From positions 68,782-132,781 of the forward strand of contig DIJC01000014.1 in the NCBI GenBank assembly GCA_002421005.1: a DNA stretch of 64,000 bases, read 5' to 3'. The notes under the pieces were generated by a model. The model worked only from the letters and a program-made list of their open reading frames with translations. It was not told the origin of the DNA and searched no databases. The first letter of the stretch is position 1. Each line of letters begins with the position of its first letter. The stretch is from Enterobacteriaceae bacterium UBA5654 (lineage in GTDB: Bacteria; Pseudomonadota; Gammaproteobacteria; Enterobacterales; Enterobacteriaceae). Of the stretch, positions 26,005 to 34,808 are shown in pieces. Made by a program: the position numbers and the translations under genes.

Positions 26005-27638
26005 GTACGGTTGCGGCCATTCTGCTTGGCAAGGTACAGCCGACCATCGGCAACGGATTGCAGATATTCGAAATCATAACGCCCGCTCTCGTCAGTGCAG
26101 CTCACGCCTAAAGAGGCACTGACGCGCAGGGTGGTGTTTTTCCGCACCAGCAACTCTTTGTGGTAAATACGGCTGCGAATGCGCTCTGCAACCTGATACG
26201 CTTTGGCGCGGGTGGTATTGGGCAGAACAATACAAAACTCCTCGCCGCCTACCCGCCCGGCAACGTCGGTTTCCCGCAGGACGCTGCCGATCAGGCTCCC
26301 GACGTGCGAAAGCACCCGGTCTCCGGCCTGATGGCCATAACGGTCGTTGATGCCCTTAAAGTGGTCGAGATCGAGCTGAATGACGCACAGCGGCAGCTGA
26401 CGCTGTTCACACTCCGCCACCGCTTCTGCGGCGCGGTCGAACAGCGCCCCGCGATTGGGCAGGCGAGTCAGGGTATCGTACCAGGCGCGCCATTCCAGCG
26501 ACTGCTGCATGGCAATCATATTGCTGACCATCCGGCGGATCACTATCCACGACAGGATCAGGATGCTGGTGAACACCAGCCACAGTATCGCCAGGGCGAT
26601 AATAATGCTGCCAAAATCGCCCCGTATTCCTTCGCGCAGGGTGTGAATATGCAGCACCAGGCCATCAAAGTTTTTTAATTTCTGCCAGCTAATATAGCGC
26701 CCCTCCGCCAGCAAACCGCCGCGATTCTCCAGGGCGGCAGCCTGGAGGATTTGCTGACGCTCCTCATCGCTGAGGATCGCTTTGCCCACGGAAGACGCCA
26801 GCCATCTAAGCTGGCTGTCATAGAGCTGATACATTCCCTCGCGCTGCCCTCCCACCGCTTCTACCAGCAGGCGCTGTAACGCGCTGACGTCCACGTCCAT
26901 TGCCAGCACGCCATACCAGCGCTCCTGAAGATCCAGCGGGATGCTGGCGGTGATCACCTGAATGCGGCTCTCTTTCCCCTGTTCGGTATACCAGCGGATG
27001 CCGCGCCCCCGGTTATCTCTGGCGGACTGGGTATAAAACCACGGCTCGGCAATCAGCGCGGCATAGTGTGAAAGAATATCCTGGCTATCGGCGCTGTCGG
27101 TAGAGACAAAAAATCCGGCGCGGGAGACGTACTGCGTGCGCCGTTCAATGCTGCTGGCGCTGGAAGAAAGATGTAGCAGATAGCCCAGCTCCAGCGCGGC
27201 GGTCAGTTCGTTATTTAAGAATGCATCGTCCCGGTTGAGATCCGCAGCATGGGCCACAAAATCATCCGAGACGCCGTTGAGGTTCAGCGAGTGGCGGTTG
27301 CCGGGCTGAATCGACCAGACTTCCTGCTGCCGCTGGCGTTGAAACTGCTGTCGGGCATGGCGCATCGATTCCAGCTCAAGAGGAATTTGCAGCGCCGCCT
27401 GCACGCCGTTGCGCAGGAACATCAGGCGATCCATATTAAACTGGAGCTGCATATCCATGGTGTGGGAAACGCTTTCAAGCCGGTTACGCTGGGTTGAGAC
27501 ATAGCTGTCTTCCAGCACCGCCACTTCCCGCCAGGTTAACAGTGACGAGAAAAGCAGTACCACAACAAAGCACAGGCTAACCACATGACCAGGGTGAATG
27601 CGAAGACCCGATCTGTTCAGCCAATGTTTTTTTTCCAC
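25989..27638 (-). CDS. dgcQ: membrane diguanylate cyclase DgcQ (YedQ)
   Basis: Makes cyclic di-GMP from two GTP and so favours sessile life (cellulose in relatives). 549 residues: transmembrane helix about 18-38, a periplasmic sensory domain of about 310 residues, a second helix about 345-370 (IIIALAILWLVFTSILILSWIVI) and a C-terminal GGDEF domain in which the signature reads GGEEF (RVGGEEFCIVLPN), an active variant. A candidate inhibitory RxxD is not obvious. Convergent with mpgP. Confidence 0.95.
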   Translation of the reverse strand: MEKKHWLNRSGLRIHPGHVVSLCFVVVLLFSSLLTWREVAVLEDSYVSTQRNRLESVSHTMDMQLQFNMDRLMFLRNGVQAALQIPLELESMRHARQQFQRQRQQEVWSIQPGNRHSLNLNGVSDDFVAHAADLNRDDAFLNNELTAALELGYLLHLSSSASSIERRTQYVSRAGFFVSTDSADSQDILSHYAALIAEPWFYTQSARDNRGRGIRWYTEQGKESRIQVITASIPLDLQERWYGVLAMDVDVSALQRLLVEAVGGQREGMYQLYDSQLRWLASSVGKAILSDEERQQILQAAALENRGGLLAEGRYISWQKLKNFDGLVLHIHTLREGIRGDFGSIIIALAILWLVFTSILILSWIVIRRMVSNMIAMQQSLEWRAWYDTLTRLPNRGALFDRAAEAVAECEQRQLPLCVIQLDLDHFKGINDRYGHQAGDRVLSHVGSLIGSVLRETDVAGRVGGEEFCIVLPNTTRAKAYQVAERIRSRIYHKELLVRKNTTLRVSASLGVSCTDESGRYDFEYLQSVADGRLYLAKQNGRNRTYAEG

Positions 27639-27753
27639 TCATCTCTCGCGCTGCGTGCAAACTCCAGCGTCACTTTCTCGGACCGGGATGTTGCCTGAGG
27701 TAAATAAATGCCCGACCGGGCTGGCCGGGCTATATACGGGTGACGGGGAAGGA

Positions 27754-27939
27754 CTAAGCGCCGGGCTGACAGGACATGCGTTTGTCGCCAGGGATCAGCT
27801 CCTCTTCACGAAAGGCTTCACGCTTGACGCCAAAACCATCGTACCAACGGCACTCAACCATGCCGCTGGCATAGCCTGTCACCACCATGCGCCGTTCACC
27901 GTTTTTCGTCATAACTTCATCGCTGACCATAAAGACCAT
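27754..27939 (-). CDS. yodC: small conserved protein YodC
   Basis: 61 residues; MVFMVSDEVMTKNGERRMVVTGYASGMVECRWYDGFGVKREAF matches E. coli YodC closely. Such small beta proteins (DUF2158) are of unknown function. RBS GGAGG lies before the start. A GCCCGG-rich hairpin downstream (about 27707-27733, minus strand) may terminate it. Confidence 0.94.
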   Translation of the reverse strand: MVFMVSDEVMTKNGERRMVVTGYASGMVECRWYDGFGVKREAFREEELIPGDKRMSCQPGA

Positions 27940-28015
27940 TTTTGCCTCCGGTATCAGAGTGAAACTTTTTCACATTAGACGAAATTCGGCCGTTTTGCGT
28001 ACCCGCCATGGATAA

Positions 28016-28927
28016 TTAATGTGCAGGCTTACGCAGACGTGATATCAGCTTCACTACCGCGACGACGGCCAGACCAAGAATAAATCCCAGCACCAGATTG
28101 GCAAGCGAGGGGATCAGCCACTGGATCGCCGCACTCTGCTGCGCGACAAAATGCTCAATGCCGTGATGCAGCGCGGCGATGCCGTGTACCACAATGCCGC
28201 CGCCCACGAGGAACATCGCCAGCGTGCCAACGACCGACAAAATTTTCATCAGCCACGGCGCAATAAACAGCAGCGTTTTACCCACCGCCTTCGCCAGCAC
28301 GCTGGTTTTTTCCACCAGCCAGTAGCCCATGTCGTCCAGCTTGACGATGATCCCCACGATGCCGTACACGCCAATGGTTACAACCAGCGCGATGCCGGAG
28401 AGGATCAGCACCTGGCTGAGCAGCGGCGCTTCAGCCACTATCCCCAGCGTAATAGCCACGATTTCAGCCGAAAGGATAAAATCGGTGCGGATCGCGCCTT
28501 TGACTTTATCGCGCTCAAACGTTTTCGGATCCTGGGTGGCAATCGCCGCGAGGCGCGCCTGCCGGGCTTCCGGGCTTTCTTTATGCTTACGCGCGTGCAG
28601 GCTGTGCAGAATTTTCTCCGCGCCCTCAAAGCAGAGAAATGCGCCGCCGACCATGAGCAGCGGGGTGATCGCCCATGGCAGAAAAGCGCTGATCAGCAGC
28701 GCCAGCGGCACAAGGATCACTTTATTGAGCAGTGACCCTTTTGCCACTGACCACACCACCGGCAACTCGCGATTGGCGCGCACCCCGGAGACCTGTTGAG
28801 CATTGAGCGAGAGATCGTCGCCCAGTACGCCAGCGGTCTTTTTCGCCGCCAGTTTCCCCATCATCGAGATATCATCCAGTAGTGTGGCAATATCATCCAA
28901 AAGCGTTAACAGACTTGATCCAGCCAA
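28016..28927 (-). CDS. yedI: DUF808 family membrane protein YedI
   Basis: Inner-membrane protein of unknown function, 303 residues with about six hydrophobic segments. SLLTLLDDIATLLDDISMMGKLAAKKTAGVLGDDLSLNA is the family signature. I start it at TTG 28927 (reading as LAGSS), because a GGAAG lies six bases upstream and the length then matches E. coli YedI (305); TTG codons at 28975 and 28984 would add 16-19 residues that also resemble coding sequence. Divergent from yedA. Confidence 0.93.
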   Translation of the reverse strand: MAGSSLLTLLDDIATLLDDISMMGKLAAKKTAGVLGDDLSLNAQQVSGVRANRELPVVWSVAKGSLLNKVILVPLALLISAFLPWAITPLLMVGGAFLCFEGAEKILHSLHARKHKESPEARQARLAAIATQDPKTFERDKVKGAIRTDFILSAEIVAITLGIVAEAPLLSQVLILSGIALVVTIGVYGIVGIIVKLDDMGYWLVEKTSVLAKAVGKTLLFIAPWLMKILSVVGTLAMFLVGGGIVVHGIAALHHGIEHFVAQQSAAIQWLIPSLANLVLGFILGLAVVAVVKLISRLRKPAH

Positions 28928-29104
28928 AATATTCTTCCCGTGTTTAAAACTACTGAAGTCAATAGTATGGAGCAAAAGTGGCAACCTGGGTATGCCTGAA
29001 TAAAGTCAACATTTAATTAACATTCAAAGCAAAATTAAGCGCTCGCCAGGCGAGTAGTTTTGACGTTTACTATATGCGTCCTTTCTTTCTGGCTGCGAGG
29101 CTGT

Positions 29105-30016
29105 ATGCGTTTCAGGCAACTTTTACCGCTCATTAGCGCGTTATTCGCACTTTATATTATTTGGGGTTCCACCTATTTCGCCATCAGCATTGGCGTACAG
29201 AGCTGGCCGCCACTGTTGATGGCAGGCGTGCGTTTTATGTCTGCGGGCGTGCTGCTGATGGCCTGGCTGCTGGTGAGCGGGCATAAGCTCCCTGCCCTGC
29301 GGCCCATTCTTAATGCCGCGCTGATCGGCGTGCTTTTGCTCGCCGTCGGCAACGGGTTTGTGACCATTGCCGAGCATCAGCACGTGCCATCCGGTATTGC
29401 AGCGGTGATGGTGGCGACGGTGCCGCTGTTCACCCTGTGCTTCAGCCGCTTTTTTGGCATAGCGACCCGCAAACTGGAATGGCTGGGGATCGCCATCGGT
29501 CTGGCGGGCATTATTCTGCTTAACAGCGGCGGAAATTTAAGCGGCAATCCGTGGGGAGCGATTTTAATTCTTATCGGCTCGGTAAGCTGGGCGTTTGGAT
29601 CGGTGTACGGTTCGCGCATCGAACTGCCGGTCGGCATGATGGCGGGAGCGATTGAAATGCTGGCGGCGGGGATTGTGCTGCTGGCCGCCTCTTTCCTCAC
29701 CGGCGAAAAGCTGACCGCGATGCCGTCTCTTTCCGGCTTTCTGGCGGTGGGGTATCTGGCCATTTTCGGCTCGGTGATCGCCATCAACGCCTATATGTAT
29801 TTAATTCGCAACGTCTCACCGGCGATTGCCACCAGCTACGCCTACGTTAACCCGGTGGTGGCGGTACTGCTGGGAACCGGATTTGGCGGAGAGAATCTGT
29901 CGTCGGTAGAGTGGCTGGCGCTGGCGGTGATTATTTTTGCCGTAGTGCTGGTGACGCTCGGTAAATATCTGTTACCGGCGCGGGGCGTGGCGGTGCCCTG
30001 TCAGGCGAAGAAGTAA
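29105..30016 (+). CDS. yedA: EamA family transporter YedA
   Basis: Drug/metabolite-superfamily transporter of 303 residues with ten hydrophobic helices in two EamA halves. Start at MRFRQLLPLISALFALYIIWG agrees with E. coli; an in-frame start at 29060 would add an odd Cys-rich peptide. GNLSGNPWGAILILIGS and SYAYVNPVVAVLLG are typical. Substrate unknown. Convergent with vsr, three bases apart. Confidence 0.95.
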   Translation: MRFRQLLPLISALFALYIIWGSTYFAISIGVQSWPPLLMAGVRFMSAGVLLMAWLLVSGHKLPALRPILNAALIGVLLLAVGNGFVTIAEHQHVPSGIAAVMVATVPLFTLCFSRFFGIATRKLEWLGIAIGLAGIILLNSGGNLSGNPWGAILILIGSVSWAFGSVYGSRIELPVGMMAGAIEMLAAGIVLLAASFLTGEKLTAMPSLSGFLAVGYLAIFGSVIAINAYMYLIRNVSPAIATSYAYVNPVVAVLLGTGFGGENLSSVEWLALAVIIFAVVLVTLGKYLLPARGVAVPCQAKK

Positions 30017-30019
30017 AAT

Positions 30020-30478
30020 TCAGCGTATTCCCAGGGTGTCGATCTGCGCGTGGTCCCCGCCGCCGCAGATCCACTCCTCCAGCCGCTCCCGTAATTCGTC
30101 ATCGCTTAGCTTTTCCCTGCCTTTTAACGCACACTCCCAGACAATCAGCACCCGCCAGCCCAGCTCGCGCAGCCGCTGGACGTCGCGCCGATCGCGTTCC
30201 ACGTTTTTACCGATCTTCTCCAGCCAGAAATCGGTACGGGTGGCGGGCACTTTAAAAAGATAGCAGTCGTGATGATGCCAGAAACAGCCGTGGGTAAAGA
30301 TTACGCAGTGGTAGTCGGCAAGGACAAAATCAGGACGCCCCGGCAACGCGGCATCCTGAACGGTGAAAACAAACCCGGCCTCCTCCAGCAGCAGCGCCAG
30401 CCGTTTTTCAATCGCCGTATCGCGGGTGCCTATCGCCCGCATATTTTTGCTGCGTGTCGCTTTATTATGAACGTCCAC
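30020..30478 (-). CDS. vsr: very short patch repair endonuclease Vsr
   Basis: Nicks 5' of the T in T:G mismatches that arise by deamination of 5-methylcytosine in Dcm sites (CCWGG). With GTG 30478 the product has 152 residues (E. coli 156), starting V-DVHNKATRSKNMRAI. Catalytic Asp50 (PGRPDF) and the zinc/active-site cluster HGCFWHHHDC (63-72) are intact. It overlaps the dcm 3' end by 14 bases in another frame, as in E. coli; GAGG lies nine bases upstream. An ATG at 30493 is an alternative. Confidence 0.95.
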   Translation of the reverse strand: MDVHNKATRSKNMRAIGTRDTAIEKRLALLLEEAGFVFTVQDAALPGRPDFVLADYHCVIFTHGCFWHHHDCYLFKVPATRTDFWLEKIGKNVERDRRDVQRLRELGWRVLIVWECALKGREKLSDDELRERLEEWICGGGDHAQIDTLGIR

Positions 30479-31877
30479 CCGCGAACACCTCATCTTTGCG
30501 CCGCGCCACCGCCTGGAGAATGCGCGGCTGAAGCAATTTCGCCACCGCCGCAAAAGCCGGAACCACCACAGAATTACCAAACTGGCGATAGGCCTGGGTA
30601 TCCGAAACCGGAATGCGGAACTGATAGCCCCGTGGCGCTTCAAATCCCATCAGCCGGGCGCATTCGCGCGGGGTTAACCGACGCGGGCGATGCTGCTGAT
30701 TGCGCGGATCGTCAAAATTGACCTCTCCCAGCGCCCGATCCCAGCCGCGATCGACGAGGATTTCGGCACCATCTTTATAATAGCGTGCCGACAGCGTGCG
30801 GGCGACGCTGTGCGGATTCGTCGGATCGACCAGCCCAAAGCCAAAACCGTTCCCGCGCGCCTGATGCTTTTTGGCATAGCGATACAGATATTTCCACAGC
30901 ACCGGCGTCAGAATGAATTTTGCTTCAACGTCCGGCTCAAGCAGTTCGCCAAAGCTCAGGCGCTGCGGCGGATAAAGCGCGGGCAGATCGCGCAGCGTAA
31001 AGCCATGATGCAGCGCCAGATCGCGACGAAAACCGACCAGTACAATGCGCTCACGATGCTGCGGCAGAAAATGCTGACCATCGATGATTTTCGGATCGTC
31101 AGCGCCCATTTCAGCGGCGTCAGAGACTTCATAACCCAAATCATCCAGCGTCTGCATAATAATGCGGAACGTTTTTCCGCCATCATGGCTCTTCAGGTTT
31201 TTAACGTTCTCCAGCACGAAGATGGCCGGGCGGCAGGCGTCGATGACCCGCGCCACGTCAAAAAACAGCGTTCCCTGCGTATCGCAGGCAAACCCGTGCG
31301 CGCGTCCCAGCGCATTTTTCTTGGACACGCCCGCCAGCGAAAAAGGCTGGCAGGGAAAGCCCGCCAGCAGCACGTCATGCTGCGGGATTGTGCGACGGAT
31401 ATGCTCCGCTGCCTCGGCATCCGTCACCTGCGGCTGGTGGCTTAAGGTCACATCGCGGATATCTTCATTAAAATGATGCTGGTCGGGATCACAGTACCAG
31501 TTTGCTTTATAGGTGCGAACCGCGTGCTTATTCCACTCGCTGGTGAATACGCACTGTCCGCCGATAGCTTCGAAGCCATTGCGGATGCCGCCGATACCGG
31601 CGAAGAGATCGATAAAACGAAAAGCATAATGGGGATGGTGCGCGGGGGGGCGCGGCAACAGCGTTTGCAGATGCGCCTGTTCGTTATCGGTCAGGCGCAG
31701 CCAGCCGCGTTCGCTGATCGCCACGCGCTTGAGAATAGCCGGACTCCAGTGATTCTCCCCCAGCGAGCTTAACTCTGCCACCAACCGTTTAACGTCATAA
31801 ATCGCCATCACCTGACGTAATAACGTATGCACCTGAGCAGACTGCGCCGCTGTCGGCGGTGAGAGATTTTCCTGCAT
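30465..31877 (-). CDS. dcm: DNA cytosine methyltransferase Dcm
   Basis: Methylates the inner cytosine of CCWGG. 470 residues (E. coli 472), starting MQENLSPPT. Motif I FIDLFAGIGGIRNGFEAIGG, catalytic PC motif GFPCQPFSLAG, motif VI FVLENVKNL, motif VIII QHRERIVLVGF and the C-terminal motif X RQFGNSVVVP are all present. Shares an operon, and overlapping codons, with vsr. A TTG at 31898 is an alternative start. Confidence 0.97.
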   Translation of the reverse strand: MQENLSPPTAAQSAQVHTLLRQVMAIYDVKRLVAELSSLGENHWSPAILKRVAISERGWLRLTDNEQAHLQTLLPRPPAHHPHYAFRFIDLFAGIGGIRNGFEAIGGQCVFTSEWNKHAVRTYKANWYCDPDQHHFNEDIRDVTLSHQPQVTDAEAAEHIRRTIPQHDVLLAGFPCQPFSLAGVSKKNALGRAHGFACDTQGTLFFDVARVIDACRPAIFVLENVKNLKSHDGGKTFRIIMQTLDDLGYEVSDAAEMGADDPKIIDGQHFLPQHRERIVLVGFRRDLALHHGFTLRDLPALYPPQRLSFGELLEPDVEAKFILTPVLWKYLYRYAKKHQARGNGFGFGLVDPTNPHSVARTLSARYYKDGAEILVDRGWDRALGEVNFDDPRNQQHRPRRLTPRECARLMGFEAPRGYQFRIPVSDTQAYRQFGNSVVVPAFAAVAKLLQPRILQAVARRKDEVFAGGRS

Positions 31878-31927
31878 AGAATTAACCAGATAAGACAAAT
31901 ATCATTCAGAGTATCATAAATCTGGCG

Positions 31928-32635
31928 CTAAAGGGGTGAGTCCTTTGGCGCAAAGCGGGCCAGCACGCACTCATCCAGCGCCAGGCCATCTCCCTGCAAT
32001 TCAGCGCTGAGCTTTGCCATAAACTGCACCAGGAAACGGGCATTTTCCTGCGCCAGCGCTTTCCCTTTTGCGGTCTGCATGGTTTGCGGCAGGCGCAGCA
32101 GCTTGCTCTGAAAGTGATCCAGCGCGAAAGCCCGGTCATCCAGCGTGCGGCGATCGGCAAAAGGATCGTCGGCATCAAACAGCGGGATGTTAAGCGCACC
32201 GGCGACGGCAAAGACCCGTGCCAGGCCGATAGCCCCCAGCGCTTCGAGACGATCGGCATCCTGAACAATCCGCGCTTCCGACGTTTGCGGCGTTATTCCG
32301 CCGCTGTAGCTGTGCGCTTCGATAGCGTGCATGACCGTGGCATAGCGTTCCGCCGGGAAATCAGCGAAATCCGTTGCTAATATATGTTGGGTTTTTGCGG
32401 CTGCCAGCCGCGATGACTGATGACGCTGCGGATGATTTTTCGCCAGGCTGATAATGTCATGAAAATAGCAGGCGGTCAGGATCGCCAGCTCATCAACCTT
32501 TTCGTCCTCCGCCAGCCGCCGGGCGGTGTTCCAGACCCGGCGAAAATGCGCGAGATCGTGCGCCGCGTCATCATGACGGTAATGCTGCCGGAACCAGTGT
32601 TCAAAGCGTTGCTGCCAGTGCGTAAGATGCATCAT
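31928..32635 (-). CDS. yedJ: HD domain phosphohydrolase YedJ
   Basis: Predicted metal-dependent phosphohydrolase of 235 residues. The HD signature is visible as HDLAHFRRVW (about 25-34), CYFHDIISLAKNHPQR (about 52-67) and QDADRLEALGAIG (about 125-137). E. coli YedJ has 231 residues. Substrate unknown; ends 51 bases before dcm on the same strand and may share its transcript. Confidence 0.94.
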   Translation of the reverse strand: MMHLTHWQQRFEHWFRQHYRHDDAAHDLAHFRRVWNTARRLAEDEKVDELAILTACYFHDIISLAKNHPQRHQSSRLAAAKTQHILATDFADFPAERYATVMHAIEAHSYSGGITPQTSEARIVQDADRLEALGAIGLARVFAVAGALNIPLFDADDPFADRRTLDDRAFALDHFQSKLLRLPQTMQTAKGKALAQENARFLVQFMAKLSAELQGDGLALDECVLARFAPKDSPL

Positions 32636-32839
32636 TTTCCTGCCGGATGAGAAGGTTTACCAGACGCATATACCATGCCATACCGTCGCGGCGACGTCAT
32701 TTTTCGCGTCCGGAGAGACCGCCAGAGTCGAGTGAGATATCCTGGTGGCTCATTAATCAGACCCAGTTATATTTAATTTATTTATAATAAAAAACCAATT
32801 CATTACGCGTGTGAATTTTAAAAAGCTGCAAAAAAAAAA
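32636..32839. other. AT-rich spacer upstream of candidate RseX
   Basis: No ORF with coding character. The second half is very A/T-rich, as is everything up to the porin start, which is typical of H-NS-bound DNA. Confidence 0.4.
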
Positions 32840-32868
32840 TTGTATTCCCGCTACGGTTTGTGCAATTA
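32840..32868 (+). promoter_or_regulatory. possible promoter of the RseX-like sRNA
   Basis: TTGTAT (32840-32845), 17 bases, CAATTA (32863-32868) preceded by TGTG, an extended -10 context. Confidence 0.45.
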
Positions 32869-32874
32869 TCTCTG

Positions 32875-32965
32875 CGTTATTAGCCTTTTGATTGTTACTA
32901 CTGCACTTATTCTTTCAATGTATTTCGCTATTTGCTGGCCTGATATTTTTATCAGGCCTTTTTTT
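32875..32965 (+). ncRNA. rseX: candidate sRNA at the rseX locus
   Basis: From a likely start near 32875 to the end of a perfect terminator (9-bp stem GGCCTGATA/TATCAGGCC, four-base loop, seven T residues, 32937-32965) is about 91 bases, the length of E. coli RseX. The place, between yedJ and an OmpC-type porin of the yedS/ompS1 kind, is where RseX lies in E. coli. RseX is an Hfq RNA that down-regulates ompA and ompC. I could not align it base by base from memory, so the name is tentative; the transcript end is well supported. Confidence 0.6.
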
Positions 32966-33007
32966 ACTGTAAATAAAATCATAAAAAATAAAGAGTATTT
33001 AAGCAAC

Positions 33008-33178
33008 TTACATTCACACTGTAAATTCCATTTACATCATATATACTTATCCAAGTTACATTCACCAAAAAAATCAATAAATATCAGTAAATTACATACA
33101 TAAAATGGAATTCATTTGTCAAATCAATACGGAGCCAAAATGAAACATTTTGAAATATTAGATATAATTTACTTACAT
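33008..33178 (+). repeat. five TTACAT boxes upstream of the porin gene
   Basis: TTACAT occurs at 33008, 33032, 33056, 33092 and 33173, the first three exactly 24 bases apart, and in reverse (ATGTAA) at 33222. Two copies read TTACATTCAC. They resemble half-sites of OmpR (TTTACATnTTG-type C boxes). The repeats lie 100-270 bases before the porin ATG. Confidence 0.65.
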
Positions 33179-33280
33179 CTTTCTTTTAAGATTTAATGAA
33201 CTTTATAGAATAGTATCGGAAATGTAATTCGGATGAAATTACACATATTCACAGACGTTATTTTTAAAAGGGAATATATA

Positions 33281-34459
33281 ATGAAAAGAACAGCTCTGGC
33301 AATTCTCGTGCCTGCCATGTTACTGGCAGGCGCTGCAAACGCGGCCGAAATTTATAATAAAGACGGAAATAAACTCGATCTGTATGGCAAAGTAGATGCG
33401 CGTCATACCTTCTCTGATAACCCAGGTGATGATGGCGACGAAACCATCATCGAACTGGGCTTCAAAGGCGAAACTCAGATCAGTGAACAACTGACGGGTT
33501 ATGGTCAGGCGTTAACCAAAACGATGGCTAACGATACCGAAGGTAGCGACAACACCTACATGAAACTGGCGTTTGCGGGCCTGAAATTCGATCAGGCTGG
33601 CTCCTTTGACTATGGTCGTAACTATGGCGTGATTTATGACGTCGAAGCTTACACGGATATGCTGCCCGTGTTCGGCGGCGACTCCTATACCTGGACCGAT
33701 AACTTCATGACAGGTCGTGCAAACGGCGTGGCAACTTATCGTAACTCTGATTTCTTTGGTCTGGTTGAAGGCTGGAATTTTGCGTTGCAGTATCAGGGCG
33801 CGAATGAAGATTCAAACAAAAATGAAGATCAGGAAGGCACCAAAAACGGTCATGAAGATGTCCGCTTCCAGAACGGCGACGGCTACGGCATTTCCACCTC
33901 TTTTGACACTGACATTGGCCTGAGCTTCAGTGCCGCCTATGCAAAATCTGACCGCAGCAATGAACAAGTTGCCCTCGGTGGCATCAACAACCGCTACAGC
34001 AAATATGCGGGTGGCGACACCGCTGAAGCCTGGACACTGGGTGCGAAATACGACGCGGGTATAGGTAACGGTGATTCGCTCTACCTGGCGATGATGTATG
34101 CAGAAACCCGTAACATGACGCCTTATGGTGATGATGGCATCGCCAACAAAACGCAGAACTTTGAAGCCGTTGCACAGTATCAGTTCGACTTCGGCCTGCG
34201 TCCGTCTTTAGCCTGGGTCTATTCCAAAGGTGAAGATATGGGCGGTTACGACGGCCATCGTGCCGGTGTTAATAACGAATACACCGATAAAGACCTGGTC
34301 AACTACGTTTCTGTCGCAGCAACCTACTACTTCAACAAAAACTTCTCCACCTACGTTGATTATAAAATCAACCTGCTGAACGAAGATGCTAAATTCTACG
34401 ATGACAACGGCATTGCGACCGATGACGTCGTAGGTGTTGGCCTGACCTATCAGTTCTAA
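33281..34459 (+). CDS. ompS1: OmpC-family outer-membrane porin (OmpS1/YedS position)
   Basis: Trimeric general porin of 392 residues. Signal peptide MKRTALAILVPAMLLAGAANA, cleaved before AEIYNKDGNKLDLYGKVDARHTFSD. Sixteen-strand beta barrel with the constriction-loop motif (PVFGGDSYT, where OmpC has PEFGGDTY) and C-terminal Phe (LTYQF). The start at 33281 has a GGGA and is preferred to 33233. Its location matches Salmonella ompS1 and the E. coli pseudogene yedS, so I use that symbol tentatively. In Salmonella ompS1 is silenced by H-NS and regulated by OmpR and LeuO. Confidence 0.9.
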   Translation: MKRTALAILVPAMLLAGAANAAEIYNKDGNKLDLYGKVDARHTFSDNPGDDGDETIIELGFKGETQISEQLTGYGQALTKTMANDTEGSDNTYMKLAFAGLKFDQAGSFDYGRNYGVIYDVEAYTDMLPVFGGDSYTWTDNFMTGRANGVATYRNSDFFGLVEGWNFALQYQGANEDSNKNEDQEGTKNGHEDVRFQNGDGYGISTSFDTDIGLSFSAAYAKSDRSNEQVALGGINNRYSKYAGGDTAEAWTLGAKYDAGIGNGDSLYLAMMYAETRNMTPYGDDGIANKTQNFEAVAQYQFDFGLRPSLAWVYSKGEDMGGYDGHRAGVNNEYTDKDLVNYVSVAATYYFNKNFSTYVDYKINLLNEDAKFYDDNGIATDDVVGVGLTYQF

Positions 34460-34475
34460 GTCTGCCAACTTACCG

Positions 34476-34502
34476 AAGCCCGCCAACGTGCGGGCTTTTT
34501 TA
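34476..34502 (+). terminator. porin gene terminator
   Basis: AAGCCCGC and GCGGGCTT pair across a six-base loop, followed by T residues, 17 bases after the stop codon. Confidence 0.9.
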
Positions 34503-34625
34503 TGCTCAAAAAAAGAGCATTCTTATCGCAAGGATCTTGTCGCGGTTATATGATGGTCATTCGCGGGTAAAAAAAGTAACTGTGACGGGAGTCGTTGAAA
34601 GCGAAGCGAGTAACTGATTGAATAA

Positions 34626-34715
34626 TGGCGGAGAGAGGGGGATTTGAACCCCCGGTAGAGTTGCCCCTACTCCGGTTTTCGAGACCGGTCCGTTCAGCCG
34701 CTCCGGCATCTCTCC
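34626..34715 (-). tRNA. serU: tRNA-Ser (CGA)
   Basis: Ninety bases on the minus strand including encoded CCA, with a long variable arm. The anticodon loop reads TCTCGAAAA, anticodon CGA, decoding UCG. Matches E. coli serU as far as I can recall. Confidence 0.97.
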
Positions 34716-34808
34716 GTTTTGATAGTTGCAATAATGCCAGGAATTTTGGCATTTTAACAGCCCAAGTCCCTTCAATTATGTTCAAGTGATGAGTTTGCGA
34801 GCAAAACG

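Noticed and set aside
32840..33103. 87-codon plus-strand ORF with a hydrophobic N-terminus
   Set aside because: It runs through a perfect rho-independent terminator, begins at a TTG inside a promoter-like element, and its second half is low-complexity His/Ser/Lys; the sRNA reading explains it better.
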